Source: Eutypa lata
Lineage: Eukaryota; Ascomycota; Sordariomycetes; Xylariales; Diatrypaceae
Length of the DNA stretch: 64,000 nt
Direction of reading: 5' to 3'
NCBI GenBank assembly: GCA_022661535.1
Contig: JAKULF010000006.1
Location: 3,839,001-3,903,000, forward strand
The notes beneath the pieces are model-generated. The model did no database searches, had not been told where the DNA came from, and saw only the letters and a list, made by a program, of their open reading frames with translations. Below are positions 22,234 to 34,608 of the stretch, in pieces; position 1 is the stretch's first letter; every line of letters begins with the position of its first letter. A program made the translations under genes and the position numbers.

Positions 22234-24557
22234 GATCTTAAAGTAGCTAGTTCTCAAAAAGGGGTACTAAAGCAAAAAGAAAAAAGAAAAGATAAAAAAG
22301 GCGCTGTTATTACAAAATATACAGACATGACGTTTAGTTCTTGTAGCATCACCATAAAGCACACTTGGAGGATAGATGTACATTGATTTTACTGTATATC
22401 TATTTTTGATTTACTGGTGTGACGTAAACCTCAACAGACAAAATTAATTTTAAACTCGGTACGAAGTACTTCAGGGGTCGTTCATCTAGTCTCAGGCTAC
22501 ATGATTACCAGGCTGTATTAATTACAGGCTATCCATTGTCTATTTGGGCAAGAGCTAATCGGTTTATTTACTTTATAACTTCCATCCTTGGCCCTCACCA
22601 TTGCCTTGAACATATCATTAATGACATCCATCTTATCATTATCTACTTGATTTGTATATTCTCTCTTCTACTTTCCCTCTCTACGTGTATCCCTGGTCCA
22701 GCCTGGTTTCATCAATACTTAATGAACATCTTCTTCCGGACAAGGCTCTGGAGATTCGAAGCTAATCATTTGAGGCTCTTCATCTTTTCTCAAGAAACAT
22801 TGGGGAGCACATACGTTATCTTCTCTTATCAACCTTGGTCTTAAGACTACTAGTCGAAGCCGAAGCATGTGTCTTCGTATTGCCGAAATCCATTTTGTTA
22901 CCAAGTCAGAATTCATTGTCCGCGATTGCCCAAATATACGTGGGCTTAGGAAGAGAATATTATCTGGTTTAAACAAACTTTATATAGGCAACCATTTTAG
23001 GGCTACTCGATAAATAGGGATTGAGTTGTGATTATAAATATGAACTTGTCCAAGAACACATGTGTCTTTTTGAGTACCAGAATATTACTGTTCAATTGTT
23101 GCAGTTTAAGAGTACATGCTCAATTCGGCTAATCTATAGTTTCAATGTATACGGTAGTATTGAAAAAAGTGTGAGGTATTGGTCAGGCTACCACAAAGCT
23201 TTAAATCCTTTACAAAATAAACACAAACGTATATGATTCATACTCTCTATAACCTAGTTATGAAATCACCCCTCTATTATAGGGGTTTCCTAAATATAAT
23301 AGTCCTAGTCTTTCAATACCCCATTCGCAATTTACAGCACCATTTGTATATAAGGGCCTATGGTGGATGGGTACTGTGTTAGATACCCTCTTTCGTGTGA
23401 AATCGTCCTTGGGTTAAAACCATTTTATTGACCATTTGAGGCTCTCCAGATATCATGAAGTACTGGCATTATGACTAATGTGGGTTAGAAATATGATTTC
23501 AAGTCATCTCTCCCCCAAAGCGTCTGAATAATAATCTCTACCGCGTCAAATAGCCTCCGTGGGTCTACAACCTGTAGCAAATTATCCATCAAAGGCCTCA
23601 TTCTCGCAAACACCTCCACATCATCCACTGGGAATTCATCAGGACAGCAGGAAGAAACAAAGAAAACAGGAAAGAAACTAGATAGCTTCACGTACGTTGT
23701 GAACTGGCATATCTTGAAATCATATTCGTGGGGCCAGGTAGTAATTATACGTAATCATATGTTGTATCAACATATGGTGATCGCATCCAGATCTTTAGGA
23801 AGCATGCTGGCCCTCGTTTTTATGGGGATAACAAAGCTTTTGTCGAAAGATAACAAATATTTTTATCGCGCGAGTCCTACTCTTGTTAGCGTTTTAGAGT
23901 CCCGGTGACCTGGATCAAATGTGGTTGATAGATCTAGACCTCGGCTCTAGCGTAGCTACTGTAATGGAAGTGGTGCTTTAGCCCAAACTGGTGTTCGTCA
24001 TCCGCACCTAGAGACTAAAAGCCTCTGGCCCGAACAGTGTGGCTTGCTGAGGATATCACAGCAATTATGTTCCTTACCATCTCTTTGGATGAAAGCCTCC
24101 CAAGATCTTGGGATACTAGCATAGCTGAACTCCCGTGTGGATCTGGCTGGACACCAATCCGGTCGAGGCTAACAGGTCTAGCAGATCTAGATCTCAGCAC
24201 TACTATGCAAGCTTATCTCAAAATGGACAATGCCGCTTCAGCTGTATAATATCGTGAACTTCATAGTCTAGAGTTATTGGAAGTAGTCGTGATAGTTTCA
24301 TTTTGGCTTCACTGTTAGGTCGGGGAGTAGGGCTAGGGGACATTCTAGAAAATGTGTTGCAGGATGGTTTATGTATGTTAGGACAAGATCCATCACATAC
24401 ATGAGAGACCTAGGCTCAGGCATGCCTTAGTTCGGGATTCCTATATAACGTACACATCTCTCGGTAACCACAGTAGGAGGAAAAAAACAATATCCAGTGC
24501 TTCCAGACGCGCTAGTCATCCACTTTCGTCCGTCATACCCCTCTCATCGCCGTCACA
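22234..24557. other. Intergenic, 2.3 kb, AT-rich
   Basis: The ADE2 3' end comes first, then about 2 kb with no supported gene. A minus-strand frame at 23485-23691 has a coding-like amino-acid mix (for example DPRRLFDAVEII) but no ATG, partners or recognised motif, so I leave it out. Transition to accessory DNA starts here. Confidence 0.45.
24442..24448 (+). promoter_or_regulatory. Probable TATA box of the 24558 gene
   Basis: TATATAA lies about 115 bases before the ATG at 24558 and is followed by a short leader ending in CGCCGTCACAATG. The call rests on consensus and distance only. Confidence 0.4.
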
Positions 24558-25959
24558 ATGTTCCGTAAATACGTTGCCGCTGCGTTTATCGCCATCCCTA
24601 GTGTCCTTGCTGGGCCTGTGGCTGCCCGCGATGAGTCTGCGTCTAGTTATAGTCAAATTGTCTGTGTTACCGCTTACGGTTTGAAGTCTGTCCGCTCTGT
24701 CCCAACTAGCACCAAGGCAGCGGCGGTCACCCTAACTGAATTTCGAAAGTCGACATCTATCCCGACATTAACGGTGACTCCCGAGCCGGTGACAAGTACT
24801 GTGGTTGAGGATGAGACCACCACCGTGATCATCGAGGCCCCCCAGGAGGTGAGAAACCTACCGTGATTTCTTCATCCTAGTATCTAAACCATTTTTTGAA
24901 AGAAATGTAGCTAACCCAGAATCTTGTAGACGGACACATTCACGACGACGCTAGTCGAAGCAACAACTGTGGATGTGAATGAGTATGTCCAGATCACTGA
25001 AACTGGGATTGAGGATGTCACAATCACGACGCAAGTGACTACAACGGTTCCAACCTCTGCGGGCTTTACCGCCGTCCAGAGTGTCAACGGCAACCCTGCC
25101 GCTAAGCGAGCCCTACCTACGGGTGCTGCCGCTAGAGCTGCCGTCGCCGCCGCTATCCGGGAAGTTCCCGAGGATCTCGAGGCTCGCAGTACCAAGGACA
25201 GCTTCGCCAAGATCAGCATTGACGAGGATGGAAATTGCGTGCAGACACCAAAGCAGTACCCCCAGTCTGTCTATTGCGAGGAATTTCTCGAGGTCATCAA
25301 GACTATTACCAAGGTAAGAAATCATAAATCATTACCTACCAAGCTGCCTATATAAGGGGAAAGGAGAAGTATCTAACCTGGAGTGTTGCATGTAGATTGT
25401 GACCGTCCGCTCAACGGTGACTTCCACTGCAGAGCCATCGACAGCGACGGAGACTACCACTAACACGATCACCGAGACGACCGTCTCCGAGCCGGTCGAC
25501 GCCTCCACCACCATCACGGAGATGACGACCCAGACGTTCTCCATGACCAACACCATCACGGAGGTGGCGTACGCTACGGTCACCAACACCGAGACTCTAG
25601 CAGCCGCCGAGACCGCGACGGCGTATGCAGCCTGCGACGCGTCCAACTTCATCAACTCGCGCGGCGGCCACCAGATCACGCGGATCACGCAGGCGAACTC
25701 CGGAGTCACGTTCACGTACAAGATACTGGAGACGGCGGACAAGGAGGCGTGATGCACGGCCTGCCAGAACAACGCCCTGTGCGGCGGCTTCCTCTACGGC
25801 AGCGGCACTTGCGACCTCATGATCCAGAATGTCTGCACTGCGGGCCAGGTGATCTTCACGTACGATGCTCCGGACTCCGCCCCCGTCACTGATGCGGGTG
25901 CTTATATAGGCAATGGAAACTGCGGTCTGTTCAAATGGGACCAGGTCACAGAAGCTTAG
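24558..25959 (+). pseudogene. Ser/Thr-rich secreted surface protein interrupted by in-frame TGA
   Basis: Exons 24558-24848, 24930-25313 and 25396 onward join in phase. The product has an N-terminal signal peptide (hydrophobic through about residue 18, ending VLAGP), Thr/Ser/Val-rich stalk segments that should be heavily O-mannosylated, and a KR site (AAKRALP) fit for Kex2. After AYAACDASNFI the domain runs to DKEA and then meets TGA at 25750-25752. The same frame then stays open for 68 codons, CTACQNNALCGGFLYG ... CGLFKWDQV, to a TAG at 25957. Similar fungal wall proteins have CC-x-x-CQ here, so the stop sits where the first Cys belongs. As written, the protein ends at 25752 without its Cys-rich domain. 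It may be a nonsense allele, a sequencing error or, less likely, readthrough. Confidence 0.7.
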
Positions 25960-26605
25960 TAGTGACTATAGGAGTGGTAATCATCGACATGGTATTTACG
26001 ATATGATATGATGGACACGACAAAACGGATGATCATGGTAACGTAGAACTTAAATACACATACACGCATAGCATTAGATTAATTAGATTTATGATAACGA
26101 TAAAGAGGGAAGGAAAGAAAAGCTCTTAATAAATCAACTTTCTTTAACAGAGACTAAATATTTATCGATCGATCTTGTGGTTGAAGCGATCCCTATAGAG
26201 ATCTAGGCAAGTATCACATAACCAGTTTTCCGTTCCGTTTTCTTTTATAAAAAAACACTGTGTTCTCAGGGGTAATGTATTTATATAGGTCTTACTGGTG
26301 TATTGTCTATGTTGTGTTACCTTTACGGTTGGTATCATGTCCCGCTTAATCTACACACCGTCGGCCAGCAGCTAGTTACATAGTTACCTACCTCATTCCA
26401 TTTAATCAATCGATCGATATACCACTATCGTTGTTATTGAACATCAAACGTCTATTAAATCTTATACGTCAACCAGAAGACGTGTACGAAGGAAAGGGGT
26501 GCAGCTTGAGAACTACAACATTAACTGGTTCGCTAGCTTCGATCTCTTCTGACATTTGTTCCCCACCTTCAAAGAGGGGGTGAATGGCAGTTATTGATCT
26601 TGACC
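25960..26605. other. Intergenic, about 650 bases
   Basis: AT-rich, with scattered short repeats such as ATCGATCGAT near 26166 and 26408. No gene or assignable regulatory site is seen. Confidence 0.4.
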
Positions 26606-27097
26606 ATGCCAACCTGGCGTAAAATGACCACCAGCGACACTAACGGTGTCCTGCGCATCGCAGACAAGATACATCCGGACCTGCCCGAAAGCGAACCCGT
26701 CTTTTCAGAGCGCGCGAAGCTCTTCCCAGATGGCTGCCTAGTCCTTGTGGAAGCCGACGAGATCTGCGGCTATGCCATTTCGCATCCCATCCGGCATCGC
26801 CAGCCCCCGGCCTTGGACAGCCTGCTTGGAGAGATAGCCCCTGATGCAGGCCAGTATTACATCCACGACCTTGCTATTTTACCTAAATTTCGTGGGCGCG
26901 GATTCGCCGAAGAGTGCATCCGCGTATTGCTTACGGTTGCCAAACGCTATCCGACAACCTGCCTTATATCCGTCTATGGCACTGCATCTTTCTGGGGACG
27001 CTTCGGCTTTGAACCGGACCAGATGGATGATGCTCTGTCGAAGAAGTTGGTTGACTACGGAGATGATGCTACCTTTCTCTCACGTAAGAACGGCTGA
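26606..27097 (+). CDS. GNAT-family N-acetyltransferase
   Basis: This is a single-exon 163-residue protein. The ATG at 26606 is chosen because the upstream in-frame TTG (26594) is not a plausible start and no in-frame ATG precedes it. The GNAT fold is shown by CLVLVEADEICGYAISHP, the strand YYIHDLAILPKFRGRGFAEECI with the acetyl-CoA pyrophosphate-binding RGRGFA loop (Q/R-x-x-G-x-G/A), and the C-terminal VYGTASFWGRFGFEP strand-turn, characteristic of the family. It should transfer an acetyl group from acetyl-CoA to an amine; the substrate is not evident. Length is normal for a stand-alone GNAT. It stands alone between larger gaps, so context does not narrow the role. Confidence 0.85.
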   Translation: MPTWRKMTTSDTNGVLRIADKIHPDLPESEPVFSERAKLFPDGCLVLVEADEICGYAISHPIRHRQPPALDSLLGEIAPDAGQYYIHDLAILPKFRGRGFAEECIRVLLTVAKRYPTTCLISVYGTASFWGRFGFEPDQMDDALSKKLVDYGDDATFLSRKNG

Positions 27098-27853
27098 GAT
27101 ATTATTGGTTTTGCTTGATGATGGTGGTGTTTTGGATCCTTATTTTAAAGCTGCAGCAGAATTATGATTACTACCAGCTGTCGGTATTATGCTGAATACT
27201 CTGGTCGGCGCAGGTTCCTATCGCTAGCTAGTACGCCTCGAGATTATAATTTCTACTAGGCATGGGAATTTGTAACTAAATATGAACCTAGGAAGAGACG
27301 GAGATGGGCGAGGACACAACACCCTCCAGATGAAGAGGCAACTCCCTTATATCTTCTACCATCAAAACCATAAAAAGTCGTTTTCTTGTGACCATACATC
27401 GTTACCAGATCGCCTTGCTACCATCGGGAGCGCATATTTAAGTACACATAGGGGTACACAAAAAAACATTCCTTGCTCCAGACTTTGCTATTACGATCTC
27501 CCGTTAAATCAATGACAAATAAATTATTTTACAGCAGGCGGTATTTAATCACATATTTCTCTGTCATTGTAACGACTTAATGGAAAATATAACATCATGA
27601 GCTGTGGCAGAATTTGACTTTGCGATTGATATTGTGTCAGAGGCCCGCGGTGTGGAGCAGTGGCTGAAAGTTTAGTCTCCGACCATCCGCGGATCTCCGC
27701 ACATCTCACTGGTGCTGACCATCAACCTCCGCGGCATCAGACTGCTCCGAGATTTCCTGGAAAGAGCACTTTAGGATTATCAAACGACGGAAGTCACGTA
27801 TAGAGACAGGGAAGATATCATTATAAATAACAGGCCCAGCCCTAACAATCCTC
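27098..27853. other. Intergenic, about 760 bases
   Basis: No gene is seen. It contains the upstream region of the Zn2Cys6 regulator. CGG and CCG triplets, the usual half-sites of such regulators, occur near 27645-27735, so autoregulation is possible but unproven. Confidence 0.4.
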
Positions 27854-30564
27854 ATGTCGGACGTTAACACCACCTCCTCCGGGGCACATGCACCGGCGCA
27901 GGAAGAAGCACCTCCGGAATCCATGGGCGGGCGACCACGTCCGCCTCCGCCTCGGCGCCGGGACAAGCCACAGCTCAGCTGCAATGCATGCCGAAAACGG
28001 AAGTGAGTACAGCTCGTTTCGGAGGAACCGTCTGCCATCGCGTAGTATCCAATGCCTGTTGACTGATCTAAATGGATAGGGTCCGATGTGACCGAATGCA
28101 CCCTTGCAACAATTGCTCAAGCAGAGGGCTAGGCTCAACGTGCGCCTATAGCACGACAACATCCAGGCCAAGCGGGCAGGCTCACGTGCAGGATCGGATC
28201 AATCAGCTCGAGAGTTTGGTCTTGAGTCTCATGCAGCAGAGCCCCATGAACACGGGTCCATCGCCACCAGAAGATACTAACCCACAAAGTACGCTAGACA
28301 AGCGGCCTGCTGCTCAAGGTCCGTCTTCCTCGGAGCAGAGCCCGGAATATCCGAAGCCGTCTAGGTCCGGAACGCAGCGCGGAGTTTCGCCATCTCCGTC
28401 CGACTACGGCAGCCTCAGCATCAGACAATCCGGTGTTACCTATGTCAGCAGCGCACATTGGGTCGCCATTCTCGATAGTATTGCCGAATTGAAACACAAT
28501 TTCGCTCAGGAGGAGGAAGCTGATGAACCGCCTCCGGATCCTGTGCTGCAGCAACAGACCACGTTCCCTGTACCGCAGCTTCTATATAGCAACAGCCTCA
28601 TGACTGGATCGCGTGATTCTATACTGGAGGCTATACCACCTCGATCAGACGTAGATAGATTGGTATCGTGCTATTTTAACTCTTTAGATCTGGCCCCGGG
28701 TAAGCAATTATGCTCACTCTATATATCGACATCTCAATTTGAAAATCGGCGTTTTATTCAAACTATCCTCGTTCGACTTCTCACTTGGCAAACTTTAACT
28801 GACGGGAGATTAGGCATTATACACAGCCAGAAGTTCCTTCGCGAGGTATATACACCCCATAAGCCGGACTTGGGCTACCTACATTTCCTCTTTTTGACTT
28901 CTTTTCCTCTACACGGTTGTTTCGTCTCAGCATACTGACCTTGGGAAATAGTATGAGGAATTCTGGAAGGCGCCGCAGGATGCACCAATTATATGGGTTG
29001 GTCTGCTCCTCGGTATAATATGCGTGTCGACGCAGTTTCGGAATGCGTTCCTCATCTCCGACTACACGCCAGCTGCAGGCGGTGTCCCCGACCAGTCATT
29101 GGTAGCTAGTGAGAGGCATTTCAAGGTGGAGACATTCCGAGAGAACATTATACATTGTCTCACGCTGGGCAAATACATAAAGGGCGGACCACACGTGCTG
29201 GAGACTATGATAATATACCTGCTGGTTGAACTGTTCTTCTTGAAAGATGTCGACACTGGCATCTGGGTCTTGTCGGGGAATATTGTTCAGATTGCTTTGC
29301 GTAAGTACTGAAAATAAGTTGATGTCCTATCTTTGTCGTCCTGTTATAAAACCCTCGACAAGATATGATGGCAAATGGCACACTGACGTCTTTTTACTAA
29401 CTAGATATGGGATACCACCGAGATGCCAAGCACTTCCCGAATATCTCGCCTTTCGCGGGGGAAATGCGAAGGCGTGTCTGGGGCATGATCACCCAAATAG
29501 ACTATACCTCCTCGACGCAAATCGGCTTGCCGAGGCTAGTCAAGGAAAGCCAATGCGACACGGAGCCGCCCCGGAACCTATTCGACACGGACTTCGACGA
29601 GAGCACAACCGAGCTACCGCCTTCCCGGCCTGAGAGCGAGACGACCCCTCTGCTCTACGTGATAGCGAAGCTAAGGTTGCTACCCGTCGGAGTCAAGGTC
29701 GCCGACCTGGCCACAGCACCCCACCCCCACTCGTACGCGGAAACCATAGACCTCGACAAGCAGATCGACGCGGCCCGCAACGCGCTGCCGCCCAATTTGA
29801 AGTGGACTAGCCTCGCGTCGTCGCTTCACGTGCAGCCGCAGATCATAATGGAGAGGATCTATCTCGAGGTGTGCCTCCAGCGTCTCAAGATCGACCTGCA
29901 CCGGAAGTTCCTGGAGCCCTCGCGCGTGCAGAAGGAGTATGTCTACTCCCGCTCCACGTGCTTGGTTGCCGCGATGAACATCCTGGAGTTCCAGCACCTG
30001 GTCGATGAAGAGATTCGAGTAGACGGTCGTCTGTACCAGAGCCGCAAGAGGCTGTCAAGCGCGTATATCTACGACTTCCTCCTCGCCACGAGCATCCTGT
30101 GCTTTTACCTTCAGACTAGGACAGAGACGATGATGCAAGAGCAGTCTAGCGACGGAAGCGAGGAGGCGATCTCGGTGGATAAAATCAAGCAGCTCCTGAG
30201 GACATCTCAGGTTATCTGGGACAGATCAAGTGTTACGAACAAAGGCGCTCGGAAGGCCGCCGCAGCTCTGCGGTATATCCTCGGTGATTCTGGCGGCAAT
30301 TCCGGCTCCTTTGGTTTGGATAATCAATTCTTTCCAGGTGGGCTAATTTCCATGTTATTGTGTGCAGACTCTTGGGCGGGCGAGACGAGAGCTAACTGAT
30401 CCGTAGGGTTCCCAGACTTGATGCCAGGTGACGACTTCCCCAGCCTGCGGTTAGAAACGATAAATGAAACCCCGGCGTGGCAACGGTTTCAGCTCAACTT
30501 CAACAGCGACTTGGAACAATGGCCCGCAATACACAATCTTGACCAGTTGGATCCATCGTTGTGA
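27854..30564 (+). CDS. Zn2Cys6 (fungal-specific) transcription factor
   Basis: Six exons: 27854-28002, 28080-28699, 28814-28845, 28952-29300, 29405-30337 and 30407-30564. All phases agree and give 746 residues. The binuclear zinc cluster is split by intron 1: C43, C46, C53, C59, C62 and C71 in the canonical spacing C-x2-C-x6-C-x5-C-x2-C-x8-C. A short coiled coil (DRINQLESLVLSL) follows, as in Gal4-like dimers. The middle-homology (Fungal_trans) region begins near RSDVDRLVSCYFNSLDLAPG and includes FLREYEEFW and ALHMGYHRDAKHF. Exon 3 is only 32 bases. The intron before it (28700-28813) is a stop-free multiple of three, but its translation breaks the conserved LAPG-IIH join. The protein should bind CGG-containing sites in the nucleus. 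The adjacent co-oriented MFS permease is a likely target, by inference. Confidence 0.93.
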
Positions 30565-31263
30565 TTTGGTGGTTTGACTTGGGAAATATCAGTGTGTTCG
30601 AGCGACGGCCTTCCGTAAACGATATCATGCCTTACAATCTGTACTGCCGGAAGAAACATTTATAGCAGTGTACCTTAATTATATAGGGTGAGATTTGGAA
30701 AGGGTCACTGTAGCTAGAGTGAACTAAATAATAAGCCTAGAGCCGTTGGATGCTTGAGTAGACAATATATACGACAATGATATTCCATCAACGCTGCTCA
30801 CTAGTAACTGAGAACATACATAGAGTGCGTTAAGTTTGAATTTGTGATTCACGCACCTAGTTTTCTTCTTTGTCTTGTCCTCTTACGATACAATAGACCC
30901 TCATTGAACTATTTATCTAGGGATTGTCGGCTCATGTAAATTCTTCAGTTACTTGAATACGTATGCAACGATATTTTAGGGGGGGAGCTCCTAGTTAGCA
31001 CCGATTCCCGATCCGTTCTAGTTAGGGCGCCACGGCTAGGGAGCTGGCTTGTCACGATTACCCGCTTATACTCCGTAGCAAGAAAAAGAAAAACTCGTTA
31101 CTTAATGCCAATTCCAATGAACCTTTGCAGCTTTGTAACATTATCAAAGCCCGCACTGGATGATGCGATTCATTTCACTTGTAGGCCCATCTTAACTCTC
31201 GCAAGCGGCATCGACTTAGGTACCGTTTACAGTAACGTGGGGGACCGACCTATGTAGTTAAGT
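30565..31263. other. Intergenic, 699 bases, between regulator and permease
   Basis: This is the upstream region of the permease gene. It contains a CCGATCCG segment at about 31009-31016 and other scattered CGG/CCG triplets. No clear paired Zn2Cys6 site could be fixed, and no gene is present. Confidence 0.4.
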
Positions 31264-33223
31264 ATGTCTTTAGAAGGCACTCCGGCCCCGCCCGGCCCCG
31301 CGACGACCGCGGATTATGGCGAAAAAGACGTGGCGATGCAGATGGTCGGAACGGAAATCCATGCTATCGATCCAGCTGTCGCTGCTCGCACCGTACGCAA
31401 GATTGACTGGTTTCTTATTCCCGCGATGACGGTAGGCTGTGGGTTCCCCTTTACACTATCATTTCGGCAATGACTCACGCTAATAGAGCCTTGATGGATA
31501 GATGGTCTTGTCTACTACGATAAGGTATGTAATTGACTTCTTGACAACACTACTGGCTGATTAGTTGGCTCCTTTTCCCTTATAATGAAGCTAAGAATAT
31601 GCTGTTGTATCAACATAGGCAATCCTCGGATCCGCAGTCCTCTTCGGCATGACGGGAGACCTACAGTTAAGCGTGTCAGACCCGCAGCACCCGGGCACCG
31701 TCGACACGTCGCGGCTCAGCTGGGCGACGTCGCTCTTCTATTTCGGCATGCTAGCAGGTCTGTACCCGCTCTCCTTCGCGCAGCAGCGACTAGGCGTGGG
31801 CCGCGTCCTCGGCGTCGTCGTGTGCACTTGGGCGGTGGTGTGCGCGGCGACAGCCGGGACTACGTCGTACCGGGGCCTATACGCGCAGCGCTTCATGCTC
31901 GGTTTCGTCGAGAGCGTCATCCCGACCGGTTTCATGTGCATCGGTAAGTACTAATCCTCAAACCTTTTTTCCGTCCGTTGGCGGCTAGCTCCAGTGCTTA
32001 AAGTTACGGGAAAGGATATATTCAGGAGCTCCTTGCCCGCGGAAAGCTCCCACACCTTACTAGAATATTTACAAGGGTGACTTATTGACTCGCAATCCGG
32101 CAGTGAGCAGCTACTACACGCAAGCGGAGCAGTCGCTGCGCCAGAGCTGGTGGTTCTCGGCGACCGGCCTCTGGACCGTGATCGGGGGCGGCCTCAACTA
32201 CGGCTTCGCGCAGATCCGGACCGGTGCTCTCCGCCCGTGGCAGTACATCTACGTGTTCGCCGGGGCTCTGACCTTCCTGTTCGGTATCTTCTGCTTCGCG
32301 GTCCCGAGCTCGCCCGTCGAGGCCTGGTTCCTGACGAAGGAGGAGAAGTTCGCTGCTGTGGAGCGCCTGCGCCACGGCCAGACTGGGGTCCGCTGCTCGA
32401 AGTTCAAGTATGCGCAGTTGAAGGAGGCGGCTCTAGACGTCAAGATCTGGCTCGTTGCTGTCATGATGGCGTCCGCGTACACGGTGAACGGTGCGGTGTC
32501 CGGGTTCGGTCCGCTGATCGTCTCTACGTTCGGGTGGAGTACTCTCAACTCCATCCTCTTCCAGTTCCCGCTCGGGGGACTCTGCTTCATCATGATACTC
32601 ATGACCGGGTGGCTTGGTTCCCGCATACCTAATATCCGGATACTCATGCTGATTATTTGCTGTCTTCCGGTAATCGCCGGCTGCGCGATCATCTGGAAAA
32701 GCGAGTGGACTTTCCATGCCGCCGCACCTGTTATAGGATATACCATCACGGGTACTTTCGGCGGCGTGGTTAGCCTCATTATCACAATCGGCATGTCTAA
32801 TGTTGCTGGGCATACTAAAAAGAGCTTCACGTCTGCTACTATATTCGTTGCATACTGCGTGGGTACGTTGTAGAATCATCTGACATCACCTTGCAGGCGA
32901 TGCTAATGTCATAACCAGGCAATATAATCGGTCCGCAATTGATTAAGTCCCAAACTAAAGTCGATCATTACCCGGAACTTTGGCTTGGCCTCATCATTTG
33001 GTACGAGTCTTCTATCCCTTGTTATTACGCCATTCTAGGCTGACCACTTATTCATAATAGCTATTGCATCACAATCCTGTCTTCTGGTGCACTCTTCCTC
33101 GTCTTGAAAAGGGAGAACAAGAAAAGGGAGACAACAGTCGTTGAAGACGAGACCGAAAGGGCTAAACTTGCCTTCTTGGACCTCACCGATAAGGAAAATC
33201 CATATTTCAGATACGTCATGTGA
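31264..33223 (+). CDS. MFS permease, anion:cation symporter family (Dal5/allantoate-permease-like)
   Basis: Six exons: 31264-31438, 31502-31524, 31619-31943, 32104-32862, 32919-33000 and 33061-33223, giving 508 residues. The 23-base second exon encodes GLVYYDK; its donor at 31439 (GTGGGT) was chosen because it alone restores the family motif VGYGLVYYDKAILG. About twelve membrane segments are expected, for example FGMLAGLYPLSFAQQR, FMLGFVESVIPTGF, SWWFSATGLWTVIGGGLNYG and MLIICCLPVIAGCAI. The C-terminus ends DLTDKENPYFRYVM, the signature tail of this family. Characterised members import organic anions such as allantoate, nicotinate, biotin or pantothenate together with protons across the plasma membrane; the substrate here is unknown. 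It sits just after the Zn2Cys6 regulator in the same orientation. Confidence 0.92.
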
Positions 33224-33337
33224 AAGGGGGCCTCCAAGAAAGTTTACGAGCCCAAGCTGTGTACTTGAATTTTCTAGATATTCAATGAAATTTCTCGTTA
33301 TGTGACGTCTGAAAACATCGTCATACAGTTCCAGCAG

Positions 33338-34608
33338 TCATGGACTAGCAAATGTCCGAGAAGGTCGTCGTGGTAAACCTGCCTCCTCATCCCACGCCCG
33401 ATATTCGACATGATTAATATTGTACTTTCCCGATGACGTTCTTGCCTCGATGAGTTGAATCTCCAGACTGTTGGAAGCTGGCCTCATAACATATCCTCTC
33501 GGGTGGCTATCACTTAGTCTCCCCCCCATCATAAGTCTCGATTTCCGCCTCGACCATCTCTTACTTTCATGGGACAGTTTATCGGAGATGTACTTCTTCG
33601 AGCTGGATATACCGAAGCCCAACCTTTTAGCAAGAGGGCGCAGGGTTGCGATGTTACCTGCGATTATTCCGAGCCCTGGTTCGGGAACTGACCACATAGC
33701 AACGTTACTATCAAGGCAATTAGTTCGAGCTCAAGGCTTACTCAAAGCGATGGACTTACACCGTCTCGTAGAGGAAGTCAACAGATATCGCAAGAGTTTT
33801 TATGAACGGGATGCGTGCGATCAAAGCAATACCGGCACTGAATGGGTTAGCTCGTCTTTGTGAAAGGTGTTTACGGTCCTATCCTCTTACATTATGCCCA
33901 TGCTGAGAAGGGCAGCAATGCCAAACTTAGTGCAGCGATTGATTTGCACATTCCACAGCAGCACTATGGGGAAGAGACCCAGAATCCAATCGCAGATGGC
34001 GCTGATAACGCCGTGGACGACAGCGGTAAGGGGGACAACGACAGGATTTATGCAAGTACCCTCGGCCCCCTTGACTTGTTTCCAGAAGTACGAAGGAGGG
34101 AAGCACTGGATCACCATGGGGACGAAGAACCCGACCGAAACCAGCCAGGTGATGACAAGTACAACGTATATCGTCCACCTATGCCATGTCTTGACCGAGA
34201 GTCGGAGGAGAAATACGGCAATCGAAGTGCGAATACATGCCGACATTGGCGCATAGAGGACCTCGCAGAGATACCATGCTCTCAGGGATATCTCGGCACC
34301 ATCAAGGGTGAGTTCTTTCGTGTGCTTTCCAGTGCCGCCCAGGGCGATGCCATGTAAGACGATAGCCCCATACCCCGTGTAAAATAGCTGGTAACGAGTC
34401 AGGATTAGACCCATCTTGACTTGGAGGGCGAGCGTACCAGTGCTGTTAGCATCCAATAGTCGTCCGGGGACACTTTCCTGATCATGAAGAGTTTGACGTA
34501 AACGCGCAGCAGCGAGATAATCCAAGCCACGAGTAGGAAGACGAGTTGAACGATGAAGAGCTTGGTGCCTCCGCTGTTGACATCGAAGCCGATATTGCTG
34601 GAAATCAT
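33338..34608 (-). CDS. Fungal rhodopsin-domain (PTH11-like) integral membrane protein
   Basis: Four exons on the minus strand: 34608-34438, 34387-33891, 33837-33760 and 33707-33338, with introns of 50, 53 and 52 bases, give 371 residues in phase. Seven membrane segments are visible, starting with LFIVQLVFLLVAWIISLLRVYVK, followed by the family motif VSPDDYWML. Later landmarks are SIAVFLLRL, CINPVVVPL, DWILGLFPIVLLW, ALIARIPFIKTL, DFLYETV and the closing MWSVPEPGLGIIAGN. The hydrophilic C-terminal 80 residues are probably cytoplasmic. Members of this family are thought to be receptors, and PTH11 itself senses surface cues in a plant pathogen; signalling by this copy is not shown. An ATG at 34642 upstream is in another frame and could act as a regulatory upstream start. 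Confidence 0.9.

Noticed and set aside
23485..23691. Minus-strand frame with protein-like composition
   Set aside because: There is no ATG, no partner exon and no recognised motif, so evidence is too thin to call a gene.
25750..25752. Selenocysteine at the TGA
   Set aside because: The position matches a Cys, but filamentous ascomycetes are not known to make selenoproteins, so nonsense mutation or error is more likely.
32249..32830. Minus-strand open frame opposite the MFS permease
   Set aside because: It mirrors codon bias of the permease exon and has no start context or conserved feature.
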